Counted from the first letter of the stretch, positions 31,857 through 44,037 are shown. The stretch: DNA of 64,000 nucleotides from Symbiodinium kawagutii (GCA_009767595.1 VSDK01013462.1:293106-357105); one strand, 5' to 3'. Notes: generated by a model not told the origin, from the sequence alone. Translations and numbers: made by a program.

Positions 31857-32999
31857 ATTGTTGTGTTTTTTTGTTGCTATGTTTGTTCCTTTTGCTTCGT
31901 GCTTTTGGTGATAGAATTGCTGCTCTTGCCGATGATATTGGATTTCTTGTCCTTGAGGCTATTGTTGTTTCTGTTGTCGAGAATCTGGAGGTGTAATCGG
32001 TATAATCCATAAATGTCATGATTAAATGATTCGGGTATGGAGAATATCATCGCAATAGTATATAATGACAAACATGATTCAATCGTTATATTGACGGATA
32101 GCTCTGTGAAAGGCACAAATCATAGTTTTCTTTCATAAATGGTTTCTCTTTTATCCAGGTGACCAAGTCACATATTGTCCGAAATCCTGGGGATCGTTTT
32201 TCATTTTTGTTCACCAGTGTGAAATGAGTTCATGAAAAAACATCCATCCTAGCTGCTATAACAACAATTACTGCTATTGAAAGATTAGTTCACTAAACCA
32301 ACCCCGAACCATCAGCAGTCCGTTCGGTCACCAGAGTCATCACCTATGAAGTGACCTTTCCCTTAGAAGTCGCCAGTCATAGCTTCGCGACTTGGGGTTT
32401 TAGGAATTCTCAGCATAAACTACCAGGATCTACAGGGTACCGGTAGGGTAGCCTCAAGTGGGATGAACCATGATAAACAAGCAAAACAAGCATCCGCCAG
32501 CTCATTCGTCATTTGTGTGTGTACCATCACTGGCCATCATTTACCCTCTACCATCATCAACCTGCTTACTGACCACTAGTAAACAACCAAAAACCCCGTC
32601 ATTCACTTGGGACGAACCATCAGCAAACCTGTTGACCACTAGTAACCACTCACATCCACTGAGCCAACGGTTACCAATGTTTACTAATGGTTACCAATTT
32701 TTACTAATGGTGACTAATGATTACTCATTATCAATGATCAATTGTAGCAACCAGTAATGAGCAGCTGCTGATGGTTACTTACGCATCATTACTCATGCTT
32801 ATTCATGGTAGCATCAATAATATCAATAACTACGGTTACCAACGGTTACTGACGGTTATCATTCATCAATGGTTATCATTCTCATTACCAGTGGTTGTTC
32901 GTAATGGTTACCAATGCTTACTAATGGTCACTGATGGTTATCATTCTCGTCAGGCTCAACAACCCCACCATTCATCACTCCGGTGACGGGCCGCTGGAC
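31857..32999. other. Spacer rich in TGGTTACCAA words
   Basis: No gene supported. 32640-32960 carries many copies of TAATGGTTACCAATG-like sequence. Confidence 0.45.
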
Positions 33000-33055
33000 C
33001 TGTGATGTGCCTTTGGCTGCAGCTCCACGGGCTGATGCCTCGATGTCGCTTCGCA
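33000..33055 (-). CDS. Small exon candidate
   Basis: The frame reads RSDIEASARGAAAKGTSQ and ends at a donor CACAG|GTCCAG. The 5' boundary is not identified. Confidence 0.35.
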
Positions 33056-34102
33056 ATGATGACGGCTATCCGTTTGTACTACGTAACTGGTGGTTCTTTA
33101 GAGGTTTTATAGGGGTGAAAGCCACTACAGTAAATTTAATTTGGTTTAGAGTAGGGGAGAAGAATGCACAAGAATGGTGAAACAACTACGACTATATGAT
33201 TGGATGGTAAAAACTAGGATGCATATAGATTTCTATAAAAGGATTATCCTCTGTCTATGTAGATATATACTGTACTGTATAAATCTGTATGAATACCTGG
33301 TACATACATGGTATATAATTAGATGGGTAATAGTAAATGAGTTTGTCATAAACCGTGGTACCTACAAACAAACAATAGACAATATTGGGGAAACCTACCA
33401 GCTATAGGGGTACATCATTTACAAACAGCCCCAACGATTAGATGGTTTGTAACGACTAGCATCAATTATTTATTAGTATGATGGTATGATGATTAGATGC
33501 TTGGGTCACTGGGCATTGATTATGTTTATGATCATCACTCCCTAGTGTGGTTTCCCATGATGGTCAAATAATCATTAATGATCATAAGAATCAGTGCTGA
33601 TGCTTCGCGTGATGGTTTCATGATCATCAAAGATGAGATTGACACGAATGATGATTGGTAGGATGATAACTATTGGCATTATCACCAAAAGCACTCTTTT
33701 CAACCTTTCAACCAAGAACAAAAACCAGGCCAGTACAAAGAGTTGTCAATAATTCGGATCTCTGAATTGTTATTGATTAACCTTTCTGACCATGATTCAT
33801 CAATATCAACTATTAGCAACAATCATTCCCCACGTTTTCAACCATCATTCACATCCTTAGGGATTATCGACCATCGTTGACCATCCTGAACCTTCCATTC
33901 TCAACCATCCATCATTGACCATTCGCAACAACTAGTCACGAAAAAAAACAACAATGATCAAACATTGTAAATCTTCAACCATGATTAACCATCCATTATT
34001 CACCATCATGAAGCACCATTGACCACGGTTGACCATTCTTGACCACTGTTGACCATGATTCATGATTCACCACCATTCCCCGCTCAGCACCGCACCAGCA
34101 AC
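33056..34102. other. Spacer rich in TTGACCAT words
   Basis: 33780-34080 is dominated by loose repeats of CAACCATCAT and TTGACCAT. No gene seen. Confidence 0.45.
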
Positions 34103-34232
34103 GCAGGTGAAGTGGCAGCCAGCAGCACCAGGCATCTCGCTCCGCGATGCCTCCGCCTTGGCAGAGCTGCGGGGTGGCAAGTGCTGGTGGTGCGATCAGC
34201 GTTTCAAACCTGGTGACTTCTCAACCAAAACT
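34103..34232 (+). CDS. Candidate exon, plus strand
   Basis: After an acceptor CAACGCAG the frame reads VKWQPAAPGISLRDASALAE then LRGGKCWWCDQRFKPGDF, with a CWWC motif. The antisense strand is also open. Confidence 0.4.
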
Positions 34233-34824
34233 TCATAACTGGTGGCTTACATGCTGGTTTACATGGCTTTGGGTCAAGCACTTCATCAACCATAGCTGGT
34301 GAATGGTTGATCAAAGGGGATAGTAACCAACAATAGTAATTAGGGGGATAATGTACCAACTGTATGATCCATACGGTGGTTTCCCAAAAATGATTGGTTT
34401 TTTCCTGTATCTGATTACACTTAGATGATTTGGGGGAACCCTGCTTTGAGAAACAGTGAATTTGCGGGGTACCCTACCGGTGCCTGGGGTACCCTATAGG
34501 GTAGTCAGTCAACAACTTACCTATACCCCTATCTTATACTACCCTATTGTGGGGTAACTACCAGCAACTTGACTACCACATATGTGTCACTACACGGTGG
34601 AGCTCACCCAGCGGTGATCATGGCGCTTTTTCCTGCGTGAAACCGCGCGTTACATCGCTGGACATTGGCCTTGCGGCTGTGCGACTTCATCAAAGTGATA
34701 CCCCACGGGTCCGGTGTCAGCTAGCTAACAACGGTTTGACTTCCCCTCCTCTAATGGTTTGATGCGGAGAACCATCATTTTTGAGAGGAAACACCAGCAT
34801 ACACCAGCAACAAACAAATGATGG

Positions 34825-35013
34825 TTGCTCTACATCGATCGGTTCGTATCAGACAGGGTATACCTATCACAAGTCACCCAAACCAAGTTCGCGTGGCGCA
34901 TCACTTTGCATGAATTCTTAGAGACCTGCAAGGATCCCACTGTTCTGCTGTGGCCTACGGCAAAGGGAGGTGCTGTGCCGATGAGAGCATCACTCGCCAA
35001 TATCAACCAGTAG
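34825..35013 (+). CDS. Candidate exon, plus strand
   Basis: The frame contains FAWRITLHEFLETCKDPTVL then LWPTAKGGAVPMRASLANIN, ending at TAG. Good composition; start uncertain. Confidence 0.45.
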   Translation: MLYIDRFVSDRVYLSQVTQTKFAWRITLHEFLETCKDPTVLLWPTAKGGAVPMRASLANINQ

Positions 35014-35344
35014 GTTGATCATGATTCTCACCCCCATGAATTCACTGACAAATCAGCACCCCCGATCGTTGTGTTTTTACTCTCCCATCATCTCACGCAG
35101 AGACGTCACGGCAAGAGCAATTCGTTGCTATGTGACAAAACGGTGAAACGAAACGCCCGCGTCTGATGCGGAGGAGATGAGCGGCTGGATGCATGGGAAT
35201 GACTAGGGCTCGACGGTAGATCGTGATACCCCTTGATCAACCAGTAAGGATTATTAGTTGGGAAACTACCAGTTACTTTGGGGTCGATCATTTATGGACA
35301 AAGCCATTATAGTCTCAGATTCAGTTATGGACAGAATCAACCAA

Positions 35345-35472
35345 ATCAACTTCTGAGGTAGCGAATCACAGTAGCGATGGAAGCGGCTTCTTCCATCTCT
35401 GCAGGTGAGGAACCACGCTTGGTGATTTTCAGGTTTGATCGAAAAGATCATTGTCATTTCAGCCAATTGGCT
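35345..35472 (-). CDS. Candidate exon beside a family A element
   Basis: Starts after CATATAG, 8 nt from the element. It contains LSQLAEMTMIFSIKPENHQA then WFLTCRDGRSRFHRYCDS. Confidence 0.4.
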
Positions 35473-35479
35473 CAGCTAT

Positions 35480-35582
35480 ATGGTGGTTCTTCAAAATAGC
35501 GTACCCCAAAAATGGTTGGTTGATTACTTATTAATTGTTAATCAAGGATGAGTTAGGGGTACCCCTATTTTGAGAAACCACC
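35480..35582. mobile_element. Family A inverted-repeat element between coding islands
   Basis: GGTGGTTCTTCAAAATAGCG to CCCCTATTTTGAGAAACCACC, with interior ATGGTTGGTTGATTACTTA. On the minus strand, coding-like sequence runs up to it and resumes 8 nt after it. Confidence 0.75.
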
Positions 35583-35782
35583 AAATGGGTTGCTAGAGAA
35601 GAACCTCTCAGAGACAACCATCCCTTCTTCACGTCTCATTCCTTTGAGAGGCAGTCGATCCAATTGTGGGAAGCAATCTGAAATGAACGCACGCCGGTTG
35701 GTATGAGAGGCAACGCTGTGGCAACTCGGGGTCCATTCACTGTGTCGTCCTTTAAGTTGGGAACCAGAACTGTTCACCATAC
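35583..35782 (-). CDS. Coding exon, unrecognised protein
   Basis: Acceptor TGATTTTGCAG, then GRHSEWTPSCHSVASHTNRR, AFISDCFPQLDRLPLKGMRR and EEGMVVSERFFSSN. It runs to the terminal GT of the family A element (TTTG|GTGGTT). An earlier phase-0 donor, ATG|GTTGTC, would also work and fits the exon at 35472 better. Confidence 0.5.
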
Positions 35783-36796
35783 CTGCAAAATCACACACAC
35801 ATATCTTTACATATACAAAATATGTATGAACAAACAATGACACAACATATGTTGGTGCAAGTGTATGCATTATATACATACAAACGCGTAGATGCGATTC
35901 CTCAGTAGTTATTGAGAACTACTAACCTAAATCATTGATAAATCACAAACGTTTCCATTCTACTCAATGAATTTCCTCTGCTGAGTTTCCACCTCTTCTG
36001 GTCGCCATCAGTTGCCTATGGTTGCCACAGCGAAGCAGCAACCGTGGAAGCATGATTAGCAATGATCTCAACAGGTGCTTGGTCACCAGCAGTTCAAAGC
36101 CAAACCAATGGTGAAACAAGACCGGTCATACAATAGTGACTGAAAATGGTGAACTATAGGTGAAGTATTGGTAGTTCACTGAAAATGGTGAACAGCTATG
36201 GTGAAATCCAGTTGGTGAAGTACATTTTGTATAATTAACAATCACTGGTGCAACTACCATTGCAACAATTCATGAAAGATAGTGACTGTGATACTTACAC
36301 AAAAACCAGTAGTTAGTCAAACCAACAGTTCACGCAATCAGTTACCCCAGTCTCTAGCAGCCAGTCAACTACATTGACCAATGGTGTAACTACCCCTATG
36401 GTGAAATAGTTCATAAGCAAGGGTGTAAGTACACTGACCTGTAAAACTATGAAGCTAATGGGTACTACCCCTATGGCTAACTACCCCTATGGCTAACTAT
36501 GTAAGTAACTACCCCTATGGCTAATGACTTCACGCCAATGGCTTCAAAAAAGCCAGACCTGCCCGCTCCGTTCATTCGTCCCTCATCTCCATTGGAAACC
36601 CTTCCAGCCTCCGCGGCCAACAGTGCACGGGGGCTTGGAAACCACCGAATCAGTGGCCATGGTCAGAATTGTCGTCGTCGTTGTCAGACCTGAGCGCTGC
36701 TGGTTCAAGTTGGAACGGCTTGGGAGTACCCCCTGGTAAACTAAGCTGGAAACAAATAATCTAGCGATAGAATAGAGTAATAGTGAACTATTTATA

Positions 36797-37075
36797 AACT
36801 GTTCACTTATATAGGTTGGAACCATTCATAGATTGTTGACCTATATAAGTTGGAACCATCTATAGATTGTTTACGTAAATAAGTTGGAACCATCTATAGA
36901 TTGTTTACGTAAATTAGTTGAAACCATCTATAGATTATTTGCCCATATAAGTTGGAACCATCAATAGATTCTTTACCTATACCATCTATAGATTGTTTAC
37001 CTATCTAAGTTGGAACCATGCATAGATTCTTTACCGATATAAGTTGGAACCATTTGTAGATTAGTTTACCTGTAG
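36797..37075. repeat. 38-bp tandem repeat, about 7-8 copies
   Basis: Unit TTGGAACCATCTATAGATTG then TTTACCTATATAAG, moderately diverged. Confidence 0.9.
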
Positions 37076-37369
37076 AGAATCGCTAACTTCCCGGTGTTCG
37101 TTTCCCAGAAGGAACTAGATTGCTGGATCAAACAAACCAGTGGCCTGGTGCACTGCTTCCAGTTGACCCTGTACCCCCTGCTGTACTATCACTAAGCCTT
37201 GCCCTAAACAATTCTTGCTTATACTCAAGTTAATATCCCTAAGCATTTCCTACTTCCGAGTTGTTAGTTCAAGGGTTCTTGTACCCAATTGCTTGCTTAA
37301 CATTGCCCCGTACAATTACATACAATATGGCTTAGTATTGCCCCAAAACCTTATCATCACATACAAAAC

Positions 37370-37600
37370 AAAACCAGGCTTTCCGTGCATGGCCATGGGC
37401 ATCCATGGCTCTGCCCAGGTGACACATTTTCAGCAGCGGTGCGGCGCTCGGATGATCACAGTGTGAATGCTGAGGGGACTTTGGGACTCTAAATGGCTCC
37501 AAACACCACCACAGAGACTCTGCTGGAAACCAGAATCTCATCAGTTCTTGGTGCAATGACATGCATGCTGCTCGCAATTCGTGAGCATTGAGTACATGTG
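37370..37600 (-). CDS. Candidate coding region
   Basis: An open frame with ELRAACMSLHQELMRFWFPA, ESLWWCLEPFRVPKSPQ and ARKAWFCFVCD. Probably one or two exons; boundaries not fixed. Confidence 0.4.
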
Positions 37601-37706
37601 CATAGTTCATATAGTTTCAATTTGGACACAGTGATCCAGCATACACATGAAAAGTACTATCTACAGACTCAGCACATCCAAACCAACACCACCGGAAACA
37701 GCCCAA

Positions 37707-37985
37707 TCACATCCGTGCCAACTCACCACACCAGCGGCTCATCCATGTGCTGAGCACCCTGGCCTCGCACTGGCACCGGAATTTTGAGACTGTGAATGTG
37801 ACATGGAGGAACTTGTGCCACCAGCTCGATTCTTCTTCGTCATCTTCCTGAACGCGGAACAGGGCATCAGCCCAGTGGTGGTCAGCCAAATAGGCTGGGT
37901 ATGGCTGGGTCACCGCTACAAGCAAGGGCTGTGAACATCTTCGGCCTGCACGGAGGTGTTTGTCTTCATGAGGTGAATCCAGAAC
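37707..37985 (-). CDS. Coding exon, about 90 codons, unrecognised
   Basis: The frame contains PYPAYLADHHWADALFRVQE, DDEEESSWWHKFLHVTFTVS and CQCEARVLSTWMSRWCGELA, then stops. An acidic cluster precedes a Trp/His motif. It starts at the edge of a partial family B element (37986-38050). One of the better coding candidates in the window. Confidence 0.55.
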   Translation of the reverse strand, partial: VLDSPHEDKHLRAGRRCSQPLLVAVTQPYPAYLADHHWADALFRVQEDDEEESSWWHKFLHVTFTVSKFRCQCEARVLSTWMSRWCGELARM

Positions 37986-38236
37986 TGGTGGTGGTTGAAC
38001 CACCCCATAAGCGCAAGTCAACCAATCATTTGGTCATAGTTACTACGGAAAACAACTACTGCTTAAAAGAACAACACCGTGCCAACCCCGCTCACTCTTT
38101 TCAAGATGAACTGCCCTTGGTCTTTTAACCAAGAAACAAACTCATGCTTGTAAGTGGCATGAGTTCAATCCATTTCCAAAGAACCTTCAAAGTCGTCGTT
38201 ATCGTTTCTTTTCATCCTTGGAGCCTTTAGCTTAGG

Positions 38237-38600
38237 ATGTCCCTACCGTTTCAAGATCAACCCTACATCCCAGGATTGCTTCTTGTTGACAATTACCCCC
38301 CTTCTCTACCATCATCCACCAGTATTGACCATTCTCAACCATCACTTCCAACCATGCTCAACCCGTACTGGATCATTCCGCAGGTTTTCTCAATTCTGGT
38401 TGGTTGTTGGATAGTGTTGCTGGCTTTCTATTTTTTGGATTACCATCAGCCGAAAGCAGTCGAATCCATGAGCGATGCTCATGCAGTGTTTGATCCCATG
38501 ACCTTTGCTTCACATCATTTCCCATCAACATGATGGGTTGCAACACCCCGCAATGGTAGCCTCCATTTGGACCAGGCATCTGAATCATGTTTCTTGCTTA
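38237..38600. CDS. Coding-like island, strand uncertain
   Basis: Plus frame with a membrane-like stretch WIIPQVFSILVGCWIVLLAF; minus frame with QRSWDQTLHEHRSWIRLLSA. Both are open for 70-100 codons. Confidence 0.3.
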
Positions 38601-38816
38601 AGCTGCTGCAGGGAACCAGAAGCAAGTTGACCATAGGTGAACTTTCCCCCCATCAACCAGTACCTCGCCCTGTTGTTGGTATCCAACAGCTGCTACTACC
38701 AAGGCTATATCCATGCACAAAAAACCCGAAGTTCAAGGACCATGCTTGGTGCCCGCAGGCAGAACCACCAGTTGTTGCAACCATGGCGTGGTTCCCCATG
38801 TGCCCCGTCAACATGC

Positions 38817-38915
38817 TTGGGGTGACCACCAACGAGGCATGCTCCGACGGACGCCCAGCGTCTTGGTGGCTCTGAGAATGATCTTCTCCAGTCGATCCAA
38901 CCTCGGGGCCGCGAG
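38817..38915 (-). CDS. Candidate exon
   Basis: The frame reads RLDRLEKIILRATKTLGVRR then SMPRWWSPQ, basic and amphipathic. The other open frames here (both strands) are poorer. Ends uncertain. Confidence 0.4.
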
Positions 38916-39150
38916 TCAACGGAGACCCAGTTGGGAGTTGGACCCAACTTTGTGGCATGGAAAAATTCAAACAGAAAACAGACACAAACAATGAATTATT
39001 GTTTGACAATAAAAAAAATGAAACAGTAAAACAATCAAAACAATAAACACAATAAAAACAATGAACACAATAAAAACAATGAACAGGAAAGAAATGCACA
39101 CATTCTTGAAGTCGCCAGGAGTTGTTTTGCTACGGTGTGACATGGTGTGA

Positions 39151-39264
39151 CTATTGGCTTCCCTCTTTCGGACCAGGCATTGCCAGCTCCAACACTCTCA
39201 GTCTATCTCCCGGTGTTGGTGGAGACAGCCCAACAGTGGTGGCTTCTGCTTTCCTGACATCAAC
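39151..39264 (-). CDS. Terminal exon, 37 codons
   Basis: Acceptor AGATGTCAG, then VDVRKAEATTVGLSPPTPGD and RLRVLELAMPGPKEGSQ, then TAG. Confidence 0.5.
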   Translation of the reverse strand, partial: VDVRKAEATTVGLSPPTPGDRLRVLELAMPGPKEGSQ

Positions 39265-39411
39265 CTGACATCTTCTCACTGCTCCACTAGCAAGCAGTGT
39301 TTATCAACCATTGCGTACAAGCCATTTCCAAAAAAGAATGATGATATACATATTGTTCTCATATTGTTATCATTACACATAATATGTATAAACATACAGT
39401 AACTTCTACAT

Positions 39412-39545
39412 AGATTGTGCGAGCACACTGCTCGGATTAGATCCTGCCCCAAGCACACCTTGGTTGTCTTCCACCCTGCCAATTCGATAGCTACAATTCG
39501 ACCCCATCCACAGTCATCCAGAGTGGTGGATCCACGACTAACATT
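39412..39545 (-). CDS. Candidate exon downstream of a family B element
   Basis: The frame reads LDDCGWGRIVAIELAGWKTT then KVCLGQDLIRAVCSHN. An acceptor ACAATGTTAG lies between it and the element. Confidence 0.45.
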
Positions 39546-39564
39546 GTAAGTGAGCAAAGCTGAT

Positions 39565-39662
39565 CTGGTTGGTGGTTTCAACCCCTATGAAAAATATTGA
39601 TCAACCAACTATTTCTTAATAATCATTTGGGAACATAGAAAATGTTTAAAAACATCAACCAG
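39565..39662. mobile_element. Family B inverted-repeat element
   Basis: CTGGTTGGTGGTTTCAACCC to GTTTAAAAACATCAACCAG. Confidence 0.8.
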
Positions 39663-39842
39663 TCATTATCAGCCCTATCATGAATTCATACACACCTAAA
39701 GAATAACTGCGGCAAGCACAGCTCTTTTTTCCGTCCCTCCCGATCAATCACGGGGTCATCAGATCTTTTCGGTGTCTGAAATCCATTGACCTTAGTTTAT
39801 GACTTATCCAGAATGTTTAAAAAAATCAGCTTCCATTGTTCA

Positions 39843-40140
39843 TTATGAATTGTACGACATGAAAACCTGTGGATTGGCATCTAGTAGTTGATCAAGCCCG
39901 ACGTTGACTTCGATGTTTCTGAAGCAAACCAAATGCTTCGTCCGACCGAAACAGTCATAGCTTTGGGATGCTTGGGGTAGCGGGCTGGACATATCCAGGT
40001 GTTGAAACGTCCCGCTGTTGTGGGGTCGCACGTGGTGCTCTGGGCTGTTCACGTTGCTCAGAAAACCCAGTTGTTGAACGTTCTCAGTTGGCCTTACCTT
40101 TTGCGTGGTTGGTATGGACCCCGTGCCAGATACATCAAGA
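39843..40140 (-). CDS. Terminal coding exon, about 100 codons
   Basis: The frame reads RIRIHILDVSGTGSIPTTQK, VRPTENVQQLGFLSNVNSPE, SYDCFGRTKHLVCFRNIEVN and VGLDQLLDANPQVFMSYNS, then stop. No domain recognised, but composition is good throughout. Confidence 0.5.
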
Positions 40141-40405
40141 ATGTGAATTCTGATTCGGCCGTGATCTTTTGACCAAACCAAAGTGTGAACGGATGAACAA
40201 ATATTAGTACAGTGCACACTTATGATCACTTATGGATGTCTGTATGTATGTTTTGATCACTCTTTCCTCATGAGCATATTATCATATCTTATCTGTTTCT
40301 CTACCTGTCTTCGCATACCCTTGGACGCACATAGCTTCTGACTACCTGTTTTAAACAATGGCTTCGTCCATGGCCATGGTGGCATCCCTCAACCAAGAAT
40401 GATCC

Positions 40406-40600
40406 TTAATCAAAATAATCCCCTGCCAGTGACTGTCCTATAGCTGGCACCCAAGGCTTGGCTATGACATCTCCCCACCCTCGCGACGCGCTCGCCATGT
40501 CGGGCCGCTTATCCTCCGGGCCGTCGCCATGGGAATGCTCCTCCGCTGGCCATGGCATGGCAGGAGACGTGGAGCCGCCGAAGCGCCGGATGTTCTCCAC
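40406..40600 (-). CDS. Cation channel, last exon (C-terminal tail)
   Basis: The acceptor GGCCAG opens VENIRRFGGSTSPAMPWPAE, which I recognise as a conserved motif (IRRFGGSTSP) after the last transmembrane segment in a large dinoflagellate ion-transport protein family. The frame runs 64 codons to TGA and ends in a polar tail. It joins in phase 0 to the 33-nt exon at 42407-42439 to give HPTTVENIRRFGG. Confidence 0.75.
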   Translation of the reverse strand: MENIRRFGGSTSPAMPWPAEEHSHGDGPEDKRPDMASASRGWGDVIAKPWVPAIGQSLAGDYFD

Positions 40601-42406
40601 CTGGCCACGCCGGGGTCGTTGGGGGCGGATTTGAAGCTTTGGGAAGTTGCCATTTTCGCCCAAAGCAATGTGAAGGTAAATGGTGAATTATGGTGAAGAA
40701 GGATGATGAATGATGATGAAGAGGATGGTGAATGATGATGAATGATGGTGAATGATGATGAATGATGGTGAATGATGATGAATGATGGTGAATGATAATG
40801 AATGATGATGATAAAGCATGGCCAATGACATTGATGATTGGTATGATCAATGACGGTTCATCATGGCAATGAATGAATGATATTTCGCAGGCTGGAGATT
40901 ACCCAACTTCTCATCCAGAAATTAAACATCAACAATCACTCATCATTTCGCGTAAATGCACACTACCAACATCTACCAACCATCATTCTGAAATCAGTTC
41001 GCAGTTGCAGTAGTGTTGGGTGTTCATTCATAGTAAGACACACCTAGGTGTAGCTGAAACCTGGTTTTGATGCGAGTGAAGGCAACTCATGCTGTGCTCA
41101 GCTAACCAAGCCAGCGAAGGTGTCGAAACACGGTGATATTTGCTGACCCAGTGTTGTTGGTGGTATCTCTAATCATACTTCAAGGTTCTCATAGTTCCTA
41201 TTGACCAAGGTTTCTGAGAACCAGTCACCATGAAATGTCCGGATGACTCTTCTCCAAAGCTCGCAACCCTCTTGGCAACACCAGAAGCCATGGCTTGCTA
41301 CCCATGAACCATGGCATCCAATCGTGCTTGTCACCTGCGTCAGATCCAGTGGCTAGTTGTTGGTTTCAATTCGGTGGAGTTCTCCCAGGCTGCACATAAA
41401 AAAGAGTGGACACAAGCAGCTGCCAGTGCCACCGCAGCCAGTACAAATTCACCATTGAGCAGCCATGGTTACGACCAAGTCACGAAGCATGACCATCATT
41501 GACAGTGCTAGCCAGCGTGGCGTTGGAGGCACTAGGGTAATTTGCGGCAGGCTGAACACCCCATATAGGAAATGCTGGCAAACATAGCCTGCATGGAGTA
41601 TCTGGGTGCATATAGCTGTGAATATATACATGTATGCCATTCATACGTGTCAAAAGGCACAGGTTATCTCTTCATGATGGAATATCATGCAATCCCTTGA
41701 ACTGCACATGTATCAATGTGTTTCATCCTGCTAAATCCTTTCAGCTTTTGGTGGCCGTTCAGTCTATTCCCTGTCTAACCTGGTCAAGAACCCAGGTGGA
41801 ACGCAGTGAAACAGTGGAACTGTGCTCATTTCAGGGTTTCCAATCAGAGTGGTTTATACTGGGGGGAATGAATTGACTCAATTGACGGTGATCACCATCA
41901 CCATCACCATCACCATCACCATCATCATCATCATCATCATCACCATCATCATCATCACCATCATCATCACCATCACCTGACAAATCATCCAGGTGATCGG
42001 TTCGATGTGATGGCACTTGCGAGCTACAATCATCCCCCAACTGCCGTTGATGAGGGCACATTAATCTCCTGGAGTAAATCTCCAGCCTCCCGAAAATGCA
42101 TTTGGCATTGCTAACGATATGTTACCATTGCAGTGTAAGCTAAGATTTGAATCATATCGATCCTCAAATTTCTGCAACCTTCTTATCAGCCAATCCGATG
42201 GTGTTTCTTTTATGGATCATGATTATATAGCCGGATATCCCTTTAAAGTATCATTAATCTCTGGTGGATTAAGCTGGAAATGGAAAATCGCCATTTGCAA
42301 CAAGGACACCCAAGGAAATCACCCTTAAATGGTGGACAATTCCATTCAGGGGCTGTCCATAAACGCGCACAGACCCTAGCTGCTCCATCCTGTACTGCCC
42401 AGCCAC
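40601..42406. other. Intron of the channel gene
   Basis: About 1.8 kb. It holds an AATGATGATGAATGATGGTG minisatellite (40680-40811) and a CAT/CAC microsatellite (41889-41977). Coding-like frames on the plus strand at 41311-41502 and 41700-41876 are weak. Confidence 0.55.
40680..40811. repeat. GATGAATGATGGTGAAT minisatellite
   Basis: About 6-7 imperfect copies of a 17-18 bp unit. Confidence 0.85.
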
Positions 42407-42439
42407 AGTCGTTGGATGCTCGTTGGCTGGCTCAGTCAC
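42407..42439 (-). CDS. Cation channel micro-exon, 33 nt
   Basis: Eleven codons, VTEPANEHPTT, between acceptor GCTGGGTAG and donor ACT|GTGGCT, phase 0 at both ends. It supplies exactly the segment expected in this family between GGIQ and VENIRRFGG. The fit to both neighbours is residue-perfect. Confidence 0.75.
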
Positions 42440-42492
42440 CTACCCAGCGACACCAGAATGAGGTCAGGTATTGTAGAACGTAAATATCGGTA

Positions 42493-42598
42493 TGTGAGTG
42501 TTTCTCAACACAGGGAACCCCAACTCATCCAATATTAAGCATTAGTACTTAGTAATAAACCATCCATTTTGGGGATCCCAATTTTAAGAGATCCCTAT
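42493..42598. mobile_element. Family A element, diverged
   Basis: GAGTGTTTCTCAACACAGGG to TCCCAATTTTAAGAGATCCC, with interior AATAAACCATCCATTTTGGG. Confidence 0.55.
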
Positions 42599-43619
42599 AT
42601 ATTCGTTGGATGACTCGGGAATTTACAGGATGACTGTATCGTTACCAGTGTATACAATTAACTTACCAAAATGGGGGCTCGTTGACTTACTGCCCACAGT
42701 GATTGCACTTGGCTGTCAACGTTGTAGCTTTGTTTGCAGATCTTGGTTATGAATTGGTTTTTGGTGGGTTTTGGCTACAATCGGTCTATTTATTATATTA
42801 TGTACTTGCACTTAACCATCGTACCATTGATCTCGGTAATCCTTCTTAATCATCAACAACTGTTATGAAGCTATTCACATTTATTCATTGTCTGTAGCGA
42901 TTATCCACTATGATTAACCCCTATCAATCATCAGCAACCATCCTACTATTGCCAATCATCATGAATTACCAAAGCCTTCCGCTGGAAGGGGTATGTCGCC
43001 AAACAGAATGTAATTCTGCAAAGACTGATGACTGACAATGAATAACACAAGATCAGTGATCACAGACAATGGATAAGTTCCCATAATCTTGCATAATCTT
43101 ACCAGAATCCGCTAGCGGACAGGATAGCTGTTAGATGCTGTTAGGGATTTCTGGGTTACAAGAATCCTCATGCCACACGAATTGACCAAGCGGTGAGGGC
43201 TTGGTTCAATATCGACTTCAACCAAGAGTGGTCACAACCGGTTCTCCAGCATCTTGTTCCGATTTGGTTTAGTCCACCAAGATCTAGTTAATAAGTTATA
43301 CCCGGAGATATCGAAACTCTACGCAGAGTTACTGTATATAGTTGTGGCATCACCAGCAAATCAAACCTGCATACCATCAGGATTGGATTCACCACATTGA
43401 CTCTGGAGGCAAAACACCAATGAACGTACCAAATCACCTTGTCTTACGTGTCTTCCAAACTCTCACATTTCCATCACTGTCTGACAGAAACATCTTTACT
43501 CTACATGCCTGGTTTTTGTGCCAAAAAGATCGGGTGGTCCACCTGATCCCCGACCTCCCCCCGTATGTTTTCTCATTGTGCCGCGGTCAGCCGCGCATCG
43601 TCCAACCCTCCTCCCCCGC

Positions 43620-43670
43620 CTGAATGCCACCGGCCAAGCCGACGTCTCCTTCGTTGAACTCAAGACGCTC
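43620..43670 (-). CDS. Cation channel exon with GC donor
   Basis: Seventeen codons, ERLEFNEGDVGLAGGIQ, between acceptor TCCTCCAG and a GC donor CAG|GCGGGG. The family motif LEFNEGDxGLAGGIQ is complete. Phase 0 on both sides. The plus strand here is also open (GQADVSFVELKTLLEEIG) but is judged a shadow. Confidence 0.75.
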
Positions 43671-43777
43671 CTGGAGGAGATCGGACACAAAAGTCCCCGA
43701 GGTTTTCAGTGAACGATGAGGATCTGATGGATCTCGAAACCACAACTGGTGGCTTCTTATGATATACTAGATACCAG

Positions 43778-43779
<2 letters not shown>

Positions 43780-43812
<33 letters not shown>
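43780..43812. repeat. AT dinucleotide repeat
   Basis: About 16 AT units. Confidence 0.95.
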
Positions 43813-43815
<3 letters not shown>

Positions 43816-44037
43816 TAAATGATATACATAAATGATATAATATAAACCGCAAAAAAGGCAAACTGATAGGGATATATATATATAAAGGATAATAATCAAA
43901 AATAATGGTTAAACATCCATTTGGCGCATGGTCACTCCGCTCCTTGGCTCTCCCTCAAAATGGCCAGAACAGGATACCCCTGGCACCGAATCACTCCCTC
44001 CCAACCACCAGCCCGTCAATCTCTTAACCACCAATGG

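Noticed and set aside
43518-43712. Plus-strand frame with VSFVELKTLLEEIG
   Set aside because: Exactly antisense to the channel exon ERLEFNEGDVGLAGGIQ, which is fixed by its neighbours.
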